A DNA stretch of 64,000 nt. It comes from Streptomyces sp. NRRL F-525. Lineage in GTDB: Bacteria > Actinomycetota > Actinomycetes > Streptomycetales > Streptomycetaceae. Each line of letters opens with the position of its first letter. The first letter of the stretch is position 1. Positions 33,803 to 40,745 of the stretch are shown here, piece by piece. A program made the position numbers and the translations under genes. The notes under the pieces were generated by a model that did no database searches, was not told the DNA's origin, and was given only the letters and a program-made list of their open reading frames with translations. The DNA lies in assembly GCF_000716605.1 (NCBI RefSeq), contig NZ_JNXE01000024.1:87985-151984 (forward strand), given 5' to 3'.

Positions 33803-35515
33803 TCAGTAGTCGAGGCCGAGGTCCGACTCGGGTTGGAGTTCGGGCTCGGTTTCGGGTTCGTACTCGCCTTCCCGCTCCGGTTCTTGTACGTAACGGAGGA
33901 CGCCCCACATGCCGCGCTCGTCGGCGAGTGGGGCGTCGCCGTCCGCGCACGCCTCCAACTCCTTGCCGAGAGCGGCCATGTCAAGACCGGTACCGATGAG
34001 CACGAGCTGCGTGAGCCGTGCGTCCCCGTCGGCCCAGGGCTCGGGATAGAACCGCAGGAACCGTCCTACGGCGTGCACGGCGTACCGGTTGCGGGGATCG
34101 TGGGCGCCGAAGTCGACGTACCCCTTGATGCGGTAGAGCCCCTCGGGCCTGCTGTCGAGGAACGCCATCAGCCTGCGCGGGTCGAGGGGCACGTCGGAGA
34201 CGTGGGAGAGGCTGTCGTACGCGTCGTGCAGGTGCCCGGCGTGATCGTCACCACCATGCTCGTGCTCGTGGTCCGGCTCATGGAGGTCGTCGAAGGTCAG
34301 CTGCCCGATGCGCTCCTCGCTCGGGCGGCAGTCGAAGAGGAACTCCGGGTCGACACGGCCGTAGGTGGCGGGCACGACGGCGGCACGGTCGGTGAGTGAG
34401 CGGACGAGTCCGAGCACGCGCGGGGCGTCGGCCGCCCGGTCCAGCTTGTTGACGACGACGAGGTCGGCGAGGGCGAGATGCCGGTCGATCTCGGGGTGCT
34501 TCGCGCGCGTGTCGTCGAACTCGGCGGCATCGACGACCTCGACGAGCCCGCCGTAGACGATCCCCGGGTGCTCGCTGGCGAGCAACATGCGCACCAGTTC
34601 CTCCGGTTCGGCGAGCCCGCTGGCCTCGATGACGATGACGTCGATACCGGCGGAGGGCCGGGCGAGCCGCTCCAGGTAGACGTCGAGTTCACTGGCGTCG
34701 ACCGCGCAGCACAGGCACCCGTTCCCGAGCGACACGGTCGAGTCGCCGAGGGCACCGGCCACGGCCAGCGCGTCGATCTCGATCGCCCCGAAGTCGTTGA
34801 CGATCGCGCCGATACGGCTGCCTCCGCTGCGGTGCAGGAGGTGGTTGAGGAGGGTCGTCTTGCCGGAGCCGAGGAATCCGGCGAGGACGAGGACGGGGAT
34901 CTGTTGGGGAGTTGGCATCGGGGTGGGGTCCGGGGTGGGGGCGGGTCTCTGGGCAGGAGCCGGGGTCAGGGCCGAGGTCAGGGGCGGGGCCGAGGTCAGG
35001 GCCGGGGCCGAGGTCAGGGCCGGGGCAGGGGCCGGGGTCTGAGCCGAGGCCGGGGCCGGGGTCTGAGCCGGGGCAGGGACAGGCGGGACAGGGACAGGGC
35101 TCTGGGCCGAGGCCTGAACCGGAGCCGGGGCCGGAGCCGAGGCGGGGGCGAGGGCGGGGGCCAGGGCAGGGCTCTGAGCCGGGGCCGGAGGCTGAACTGG
35201 AGCCGAGGCCGCGTCCGGGGCCGGAGCCGAGGCGGGGGCGGGAGCCAGGGCAGGGGTCTGAGCCGGAGCCGAGGCCTGAGCCTGAGCCGCGTCCGGAGCC
35301 GAGGCCTGAACTGGAGCCGAACCCGGGGCTGGAACTGGAGCCGGGATCAGGTCCGGAGCCGGGACCAGGGCCGGAATCGAGGCTGGGCCCGGGGCCGGAG
35401 CCTGGGGTGGAATCCGGCTCGGAGCCGAGGTCGTGGGCAGGCTCGGATCCGTACTCGGATCCGGTGCCGGACCGGTGTTCGGGCTCGGGCTCGCGCTCGG
35501 GCTCTGCTGGCTCAA
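33803..35515 (-). CDS. CobW/G3E-family GTPase metallochaperone with long Pro/Ala-rich N-terminal tail
   Basis: 570 residues from TTG 35515, chosen because AGAGG lies 7 nt upstream. The ATG at 34918 (residue 200) begins the globular part but has no ribosome site. Residues 1-199 are almost entirely Pro, Ala, Ser and Gln. The G3E GTPase follows: Walker A GFLGSGKT, GNGCLCC (CxCC metal site), EASGLAEPEE, NKLD. A His-rich loop (DHEHEHGGDDHAGHLH) precedes the C-terminal CobW_C domain. Family members deliver Zn2+, Co2+ or Ni2+ using GTP hydrolysis; the His loop and CxCC suggest zinc. The tail is an unusual addition and might be unstructured. It ends 6 nt from the convergent parC stop. Confidence 0.75.
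   Translation of the reverse strand: MSQQSPSASPSPNTGPAPDPSTDPSLPTTSAPSRIPPQAPAPGPASIPALVPAPDLIPAPVPAPGSAPVQASAPDAAQAQASAPAQTPALAPAPASAPAPDAASAPVQPPAPAQSPALAPALAPASAPAPAPVQASAQSPVPVPPVPAPAQTPAPASAQTPAPAPALTSAPALTSAPPLTSALTPAPAQRPAPTPDPTPMPTPQQIPVLVLAGFLGSGKTTLLNHLLHRSGGSRIGAIVNDFGAIEIDALAVAGALGDSTVSLGNGCLCCAVDASELDVYLERLARPSAGIDVIVIEASGLAEPEELVRMLLASEHPGIVYGGLVEVVDAAEFDDTRAKHPEIDRHLALADLVVVNKLDRAADAPRVLGLVRSLTDRAAVVPATYGRVDPEFLFDCRPSEERIGQLTFDDLHEPDHEHEHGGDDHAGHLHDAYDSLSHVSDVPLDPRRLMAFLDSRPEGLYRIKGYVDFGAHDPRNRYAVHAVGRFLRFYPEPWADGDARLTQLVLIGTGLDMAALGKELEACADGDAPLADERGMWGVLRYVQEPEREGEYEPETEPELQPESDLGLDY
34920..35500 (-). repeat. Degenerate tandem repeat coding for the Pro/Ala tail
   Basis: About 580 nt of short, imperfect repeats built from GCCGGGGCC, GAGGCC and CAGGGCC units (plus-strand view) with strong purine/pyrimidine strand bias. 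They encode PAPAPAQ-like residues on the minus strand. The repeat number probably varies between strains by replication slippage. Confidence 0.7.
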
Positions 35516-35834
35516 CGTGCGACCTCTTTCACGCCGACGCGTGCACCGGCTCGCGGTCCGGCACACGTACGGAGGTTGAATGCCGCCCCAGGATACGAGC
35601 CGGAAGAATCGCCGCGAAGTGAACGATTGTTAGCAGCACTTGCGGGGCAGACGTTGGGGAAGGCGCCGGTTCGTGCGACCCTCGCTTCCCTCCGTGCGCC
35701 TCCTCTCCGCCTCCCAGCCGATCAGAGCCGCTCGGCACTCTGGGAGACGGCAAGCGCCGCCCATCGCTCGCCGGTCCCCATCAGTCGACCCGCACCCGAC
35801 GACCGGCGGACGGCCGCCTGATTCGGGGGTTGAC

Positions 35835-36395
35835 ATGGCCACACGGAAGCGCGGTACACGGGGGTTCGCCACGCCCCTGGCAGCCGGTCTCGGCCTGGTG
35901 ACGGGAGCTCTCGCCGTCATGGCCGCGCAACACCGCACGCTCCGCGCACTGCGCCTCCGGCTCGACCAGCTGGAGAAACAGGTCGCCAACAGCCACCACC
36001 ACGCCAATCTGGCCACCCAGCAGCATCTGCACTGGCAACTGCTGAGCAAGGCGATCGACAGCCCTGAACTGGCCGAGGTCCTGGACATCTTCGAGGTACC
36101 CGCGTCCCAGCAGAAACGACGCCAGTACCTCTTCGCGAACGCGCTGTACACAAATCTGCTGTTCTACTACCGCATCGGCAACATCAGCCGCGACGAGTTC
36201 TTCGGGTTCATCCGCGGTCTTGTGCAGAACCCCGTCGTCAGGGAGTACTGGAACGCGACCCAAGGACAGCGCGCGACGCTCGCCGAGGGCTCGGAGGAGG
36301 CCGAACTCGGTCGGATGGTCGACGAGCTGCTACGACAGCTGGAAGAGGCCGACGGCGACGAGTGGTGGGTCGTGGGGGACCCGCCCAGCGACTGA
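35835..36395 (+). CDS. DUF6082 family protein
   Basis: 186 residues from ATG 35835 (GGGGG 5 nt upstream). An N-terminal hydrophobic segment (about 11-30, GFATPLAAGLGLVTGALAVMA) likely anchors it to the membrane. A helical domain follows with the conserved LHWQLLSKAIDSPELAEVLD and RRQYLFANALYTNLLFYYRIGNIS, then REYWNATQGQRATLAEGSEE near the end. DUF6082 is an actinobacterial family of unknown function, often found near small regulators and toxin-antitoxin-like genes. It is followed 248 nt later by the small gene at 36644, but a direct operon is not evident. Confidence 0.78.
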   Translation: MATRKRGTRGFATPLAAGLGLVTGALAVMAAQHRTLRALRLRLDQLEKQVANSHHHANLATQQHLHWQLLSKAIDSPELAEVLDIFEVPASQQKRRQYLFANALYTNLLFYYRIGNISRDEFFGFIRGLVQNPVVREYWNATQGQRATLAEGSEEAELGRMVDELLRQLEEADGDEWWVVGDPPSD

Positions 36396-36643
36396 GCGTC
36401 CGGGCGGCACCGCGCCTTCGGGGGCGCCCCTTCCTCGAATCACACCCTCGGGCCATAACGAACAGATCAAGTCCCCAGTTGTCCCAGACGTCACTGGGGT
36501 TGACTCACGCCTGATCGCGTAGAACGACTCCACAAGACGTCGCTCACGCCGCCGGATGACGAGCGCACCCCACAGGGCACCGCCTTCACCCCGCCGTCGT
36601 TGTGCGCAGACTCTTCAGACGTGAGAACCAGAGGGAATCAACA

Positions 36644-36883
36644 GTGAGTCAGATCATCCGTCGGATCGGTGTACCTCCCAGCGCCCGGGGGAGCGCGGGC
36701 GGGGGCAACTGCCCTGACATCTTCGAATTGGCCGACGGAAACTTCGCAGTGATCGGCACGGACCAGACGGACAAACTCGACGGTCAGCTGCCGGCCGACG
36801 CGTCGAGAGCCTCGTACGAACGGATCGTCGTCATCACCCGGGACACACTCATCAAGGCCAAGGGCGACATTCCTGACGTGTAG
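36644..36883 (+). CDS. Small conserved actinobacterial protein (79 aa)
   Basis: The GTG at 36644 has GAGGGA 8 nt upstream, deciding the start. The product is MSQIIRRIGVPPSARG... with a Cys-Pro-Asp turn (NCPDIFEL), a conserved core ADGNFAVIGTDQT, and a C-terminal PADASRASYERIVVITRDTL. This pattern is familiar from small Streptomyces proteins that sit next to Scr1/DUF6879-type HTH regulator genes; here no such regulator is adjacent. Function is unknown. A truncated relative follows at 36899-37017. Confidence 0.65.
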   Translation: MSQIIRRIGVPPSARGSAGGGNCPDIFELADGNFAVIGTDQTDKLDGQLPADASRASYERIVVITRDTLIKAKGDIPDV

Positions 36884-36898
36884 CCGACGCGGACGATT

Positions 36899-37017
36899 CA
36901 CTCCGCACGCCCAAGCATTCGGTCAGCCCGCGTGGCAGTGGAGCCGACTGCGAACTCATCGTGATCATCAGCCAGGGGACACGGATCCGCGCCCGTAAGG
37001 ACATTCCTCGTACCTGA
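36899..37017 (+). pseudogene. Decayed second copy of the 36644 gene
   Basis: In the frame ending TGA at 37015-37017, the DNA reads ..SPRGSGADCELIVIISQG TRIRARKDIPRT (written here in two parts). This aligns with SARGSAGGGNC plus IVVITRDTLIKAKGDIPDV of the intact gene. The middle of the protein is missing, there is no start codon or ribosome site, and the frame differs from the upstream gene. I read this as a tandem duplicate that lost its core and front. Confidence 0.55.
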
Positions 37018-37052
37018 CGCCGCGGACCGCCGTCCGGCACAGGCCGGCACAG

Positions 37053-37092
37053 GGGGCGGGTTCGGCACCGACCGTGGCGCTGAACCCGCCCC
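37053..37092. terminator. Terminator of the citrate-synthase gene
   Basis: A perfect 11-bp stem GGGGCGGGTTC / GAACCCGCCCC lies immediately past the minus-strand stop. It also faces the small plus-strand genes and can serve both. Confidence 0.75.
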
Positions 37093-37098
37093 TCCGCA

Positions 37099-38259
37099 TC
37101 ACCTCGGCACCGTCACCGGCGCCTCCACCCCCACATACCGCGCGACCGGCCGGATGATCTTCGAGTCCTCCGCCTGCTCCACCACGTTCGCGCTCCACCC
37201 CACGACCCGCGCGGCCGCGAACGTAGGAGTGAACATCTCCCGCGGCAGCCCGCAGAGTTCCATGACCAGCCCCGCGTAGAACTCGACGTTGGTGTGGAGT
37301 TCGCGCCCCGGTTTCAGCTCCGCGAGGATCCTCTCGACCTGGCGCTCCACCTCGACGGCGAAGTCGACCCGTGGGCCGCCGAACTGCTGGGCGACCTCGC
37401 GCAGCATCCGCGAACGCGGGTCCTCCGTACGGTAGATGGCGTGGCCGAAGCCCATGATGCGGTCGCCGGCGAGGACGCGTTCGCGGATCCAGGGGTCGAT
37501 ACGGTCCGGGGTTCCGATCGCGTCCAGGGTGTCCAGGGCGCGACTGGGCGCACCGCCGTGCAGCGGACCCGAGAGCGCGCCTACGGCCCCGACCAGGCAG
37601 GCCGCCACATCCGCCCCCGTCGACGCGATGACCCGCGCGGTGAAGGTTGACGCGTTGAATCCGTGGTCAATGGTTGAGATCAAGTATTGCTCGATCGCCC
37701 TGGCCTGCTGCTTGTCCGGTTCCGAACCCGTCAGCATGTACAGGTAGTTGGCCGCGTAGGAGAGGTCCTCGCGCGGCTCGACGGGATCAAGTCCCTGACC
37801 CAGCCGGTACAGCGCGGTCAGCAGCGTCGGTACGGCCGCGGACGCCACGAGGGTGTCCCGGCGGCGCGCGTCCGCGTCGATGTCGTACACCGGCCGGAAG
37901 CCCTTCGCCGCACCGAGCAGCGACAGCGCCGTACGCATCCCGGACAGCGGTCCGGACGTGCCGCTCGCCGCCGCCACCGCGGGCAACGCGTCCCGCACCT
38001 CGTCCGGCAGCCGACGCAGGGCGGCGGTCTCGGCGGCGAACGCGGCGCTCTGCTCAGCGTCCGGCAGTTCACCCTGGGCGAGGAGATGCCAGACGTCCTC
38101 GAAGCCGCGGGTCTGCGCGAGTTCGACGGCGGAGTACTGGCGGTAGTGGTAGAAGCCCTCGGTCCCCCGGACGTCACCGATTCGGGTGTCGGTGACGACG
38201 ACGCCCGCGAGTCCCCGCGGAACCTCGATACGCGTGGCAGCGGCCCTGTTGATGGACAT
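37099..38259 (-). CDS. Citrate synthase paralogue
   Basis: 386 residues from ATG 38259 with a textbook GGAGGAAAC ahead. This is the single-domain type II fold, near the usual length. Active-site regions are SGPLHGGAPSRAL (His) and MGFGHAIYRTEDPR (His). The third catalytic position, normally NVDF, reads HTNVEFYAG, i.e. Glu in place of the catalytic Asp. Family enzymes condense oxaloacetate (or 2-oxo acids) with acetyl- or propionyl-CoA; the Asp-to-Glu change leaves activity open. It is divergent from, and presumably co-controlled with, the HTH-bearing paralogue 90 nt away. It is probably not the main TCA citrate synthase, usually encoded elsewhere in Streptomyces. Confidence 0.82.
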   Translation of the reverse strand: MSINRAAATRIEVPRGLAGVVVTDTRIGDVRGTEGFYHYRQYSAVELAQTRGFEDVWHLLAQGELPDAEQSAAFAAETAALRRLPDEVRDALPAVAAASGTSGPLSGMRTALSLLGAAKGFRPVYDIDADARRRDTLVASAAVPTLLTALYRLGQGLDPVEPREDLSYAANYLYMLTGSEPDKQQARAIEQYLISTIDHGFNASTFTARVIASTGADVAACLVGAVGALSGPLHGGAPSRALDTLDAIGTPDRIDPWIRERVLAGDRIMGFGHAIYRTEDPRSRMLREVAQQFGGPRVDFAVEVERQVERILAELKPGRELHTNVEFYAGLVMELCGLPREMFTPTFAAARVVGWSANVVEQAEDSKIIRPVARYVGVEAPVTVPR

Positions 38260-38274
38260 GTTTCCTCCCTGGAC

Positions 38275-38327
38275 TTGATTCAAATGTCCATGGTTGACTC
38301 AATCTCTGTCAATATTGATTGAATCAA
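38275..38327. promoter_or_regulatory. Repeated TTGAYTCAA operators between the citrate-synthase paralogues
   Basis: Three elements of the near-palindrome TTGA[T/C]TCAA occur in 53 nt: TTGATTCAA (38275-38283), TTGACTCAA (38294-38302) and TTGATTGAATCAA (38315-38327, two overlapping copies on opposite strands). They lie within the only control region serving both divergent genes. The natural candidate ligand is the HTH domain of the downstream paralogue. Confidence 0.6.
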
Positions 38328-38348
38328 CATATGCAAGGAGTGGATACC

Positions 38349-39614
38349 GTGGCCTCCATGCGCGATCAAGAGCCCGCTCCCGGCCACCCCGAGCGACGGC
38401 TGACCACCAAGGAGACCGCCGAACTGCTCGGCGTGAAGCCCGACACCGTGTACGCGTACGTGAGCCGCGGACAGCTGAGCAGCAGGCGCGAGCCCGGCGG
38501 GCGGGGCAGCACCTTCGACGCCAAGGAGGTGGAGGCACTCGCCCGGCGCAACAGGCGGGAGAGCAGCGGGAGTCCGGGCTCCGGGGGCGAGCTGTCCGTA
38601 CGGACCCGGATCACGCTCATCGAGAAGGACCGGTACTACTTCCGGGGCGTCGACGCGACCGAGCTGGCCGCCCGGCACTCCTACGAGGAGATCGCCGAGT
38701 GGCTGTGGACCGGGGAACTGCGCCCCGGGATCACGTTCACCGCACCCAAGGCGGCTGTCACCGTCGCCCGCCGCGCCGTGGACGCGCTGCCCGAACACAC
38801 CGGCCCCACCGACCGGTTGAGGGTCGCGGCCATCGCGGCGGCGACCGCGGACCCGCTGCGCTTCGACCTGTCCGAGGACGCCGTGCTCGGTACCGCGCGC
38901 ATCCTCATCCCCACCCTCGTAGCGGCCCTGCCGCCGGTACGGCGCGCCCATCGCGACGGAGGTCCGCTGGCCCACCGCCTGTGGGCACGGCTGAGCGGAC
39001 ACCCGGCTGACGAGGCGTCACTGCACGTCCTCGACACGGCACTTGGGCTGCTCGTCGATCACGACCTGGCCGCCTCGACGCTCGCGGTGCGTGTCGCCGC
39101 CTCGGCCCGCGCGCACCCCTACGCGGCCGTCTCCTCCGGCCTGGGGGTCCTCGAAGGCCCCTTGCACGGCGCGGCGAGCGGCCTGGCGCACCGGCTGCTG
39201 CTGGACGTGCTCGACCAGGGCGACGCGGCCCCGGTGATCGCGGACGAACTGCGCGCAGGCCGCCGTATCCCCGGACTCGGTCACCGGCTCTACCCGGGCG
39301 AAGACCCACGCGCGCGTGCCCTGTTCGCCCTCCTGAAGGAGATCCCGGGCGCCGCGCCCGCCCTCGCCGCGGCCCGCGACATCGTCGCCACCACCGCCCG
39401 GCACACCCCACTGCACGCCAACGTCGACCTGGCGCTCGCCGTGCTCACCGTCTCCTCCGGGATGCCCTCCACGGCGGGCGAGACGGTCTTCGCCGTCGCC
39501 CGTACGGCGGGGTGGATCGCGCACGCCCTGGAGGAGTACGGCGAGCGCCCGCTGCGCATGCGGCCCAGCGGTCACTACGTAGGCCCCAGGCCACCTCAGC
39601 CACTCCCGGAGTAG
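38349..39614 (+). CDS. Citrate-synthase-like protein with N-terminal HTH
   Basis: 421 residues from GTG 38349 (AAGGAG 8 nt upstream; an ATG at 38331 is unsupported). Residues about 17-70 form an excisionase/MerR-like helix-turn-helix: RLTTKETAELLGVKPDTVYA, then YVSRGQLSSRREPGGRGSTF. The rest is citrate-synthase-like with GPLHGAASGLAHRL, GLGHRLYPGEDPRA and HANVDLALAVL, so both His and the Asp region are kept. A fused HTH plus metabolic enzyme suggests a metabolite-responsive repressor or trigger enzyme that senses oxaloacetate, citrate or an acyl-CoA. It may control itself and the divergent paralogue through the TTGAYTCAA sites. Confidence 0.8.
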   Translation: MASMRDQEPAPGHPERRLTTKETAELLGVKPDTVYAYVSRGQLSSRREPGGRGSTFDAKEVEALARRNRRESSGSPGSGGELSVRTRITLIEKDRYYFRGVDATELAARHSYEEIAEWLWTGELRPGITFTAPKAAVTVARRAVDALPEHTGPTDRLRVAAIAAATADPLRFDLSEDAVLGTARILIPTLVAALPPVRRAHRDGGPLAHRLWARLSGHPADEASLHVLDTALGLLVDHDLAASTLAVRVAASARAHPYAAVSSGLGVLEGPLHGAASGLAHRLLLDVLDQGDAAPVIADELRAGRRIPGLGHRLYPGEDPRARALFALLKEIPGAAPALAAARDIVATTARHTPLHANVDLALAVLTVSSGMPSTAGETVFAVARTAGWIAHALEEYGERPLRMRPSGHYVGPRPPQPLPE

Positions 39615-39649
39615 GACACGAGCGCGGCCGGAAGTCGCCCTGGGTCAAG

Positions 39650-39668
39650 TCAGGTTAGGCTCACCTCT
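39650..39668 (+). promoter_or_regulatory. Iron box (DmdR/IdeR operator) abutting the start codon
   Basis: TCAGGTTAGGCTCACCTCT agrees with the 19-bp actinobacterial iron box TTAGGTTAGGCTCACCTAA at 16 positions. It ends one base before the GTG of the downstream gene, so an iron-loaded repressor would cover the transcription or translation start. Repression under iron sufficiency is inferred. Confidence 0.78.
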
Positions 39669-40607
39669 GTGAGTACGTGCGCGACCGTCTCTCGGGACCT
39701 CGACGAGCCCATTTCCGGAACCGCGGCCACGGCGACGACGTGGCTGCTGCTGGAACAGCCCGGTCCTTGGGGTGCCAAAGCGCTCACTTCGAGCCACCTG
39801 GACCCCGTACTGGGGCGTGCCCTGGAAGCGGCCGCCGCGGACACGGGCGTACGGATCGCGCTCATCCGCCGCCCGGGACGGCACGCGGACCCCGCGCCGT
39901 CCCGGGTGCGCCAGGTGTACGCGGCCCACACCGTTCCCGGAAACGCATGGCTGCACAGCGCCACGACCGAGGACCCGGGGCAACTGCTCGCCCTCGACTT
40001 CGCCGCTCTCGGCGCGGGCGACCCGCGCTCGTTCGGCACGGCGCTCGGCGGGCGGGCCCACACCGGTGACCCGCTCGCGCTCGTCTGCACCAACGGCAAG
40101 CGCGACCGCTGCTGCGCGCTCTTGGGCCGTCCCCTCGCCGCCGAACTGGCCGCCTCCGGGGTCGAGGGCGCCTGGGAGGTCACCCATCTGGGCGGCCACC
40201 GCTTCTCGCCGACGGTGCTCGTCCTGCCGTACGGCTACGCGTACGGGCGGGTCCAGGCGCACGGCATCAAGGAGATCCTCCAGGGCGTCCAGGAGGGCCG
40301 CGTGGTCGTCGAGGGCTGCCGGGGCGCTTCGGCCTGGGAACGGCCCGGACAGGCGGCGGAGCTGGCCGTGCGGACGGCTGCGGGCGAGTACGCGATGGGC
40401 GCCCTGAGCGTCGTACGGACGGACGGCGCCGCACCGCGCTGGGAGGTGACCGTCGCGCACACCGACGGACGCCACTGGCGCGTGATCGTCGCCCAGGGAG
40501 CATCGCTCCCGCCCCGCCCGGAGAGCTGCGGGGCGTCGGTCCTCGGCGCACCGGCGCGGATGGACGTGGTGGCGGTGCGCGAGCTGACGACAGCACTGGC
40601 GGGCTGA
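39669..40607 (+). CDS. Sucrase/ferredoxin-like thioredoxin-fold [2Fe-2S] protein (Apd1/Aim32-type motif)
   Basis: 312 residues, GTG start with almost no leader, so possibly leaderless. The thioredoxin-like ferredoxin domain has a Cys loop CTNGKRDRCC (C140, C148, C149) and THLGGH (H173, H177). The spacing CX7-8C plus HX3H is the motif reported for bis-histidinyl [2Fe-2S] proteins Apd1 and Aim32. The family (sucraseferredoxin-like) has no catalytic role assigned in bacteria. An iron box over its start ties it to iron limitation. No signal peptide. I infer an iron-starvation electron carrier or Fe-S reductase, perhaps acting on siderophore iron. Confidence 0.8.
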   Translation: MSTCATVSRDLDEPISGTAATATTWLLLEQPGPWGAKALTSSHLDPVLGRALEAAAADTGVRIALIRRPGRHADPAPSRVRQVYAAHTVPGNAWLHSATTEDPGQLLALDFAALGAGDPRSFGTALGGRAHTGDPLALVCTNGKRDRCCALLGRPLAAELAASGVEGAWEVTHLGGHRFSPTVLVLPYGYAYGRVQAHGIKEILQGVQEGRVVVEGCRGASAWERPGQAAELAVRTAAGEYAMGALSVVRTDGAAPRWEVTVAHTDGRHWRVIVAQGASLPPRPESCGASVLGAPARMDVVAVRELTTALAG

Positions 40608-40641
40608 CCCGCCCGGCACCGGGGAGCCCGACCGGCTTCCG

Positions 40642-40677
40642 TGGGAAATCGCCCTCTACTAGAGGCCGCCTTTCCCA
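40642..40677 (+). terminator. Terminator of the iron-regulated gene
   Basis: A nested hairpin, with outer arms TGGGAAA / TTTCCCA and inner CCTCT / AGAGG, starts 34 nt past the stop. Confidence 0.55.
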
Positions 40678-40745
40678 AGAAATGGTCAAGAGATCCACGC
40701 CACACCCCTGGGGCAGCCCCCGCCCCGCCACGTACCGTCAGGGGT

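Noticed and set aside
34919..35515. A CRISPR-like or minisatellite array
   Set aside because: Repeats are short, imperfect, without spacers, and are explained by Pro/Ala codons read on the minus strand.
36484..36530. TTGACT...TAGAAC promoter for the small gene at 36644
   Set aside because: The spacing is 14 nt, too short for HrdB, so I did not list it.
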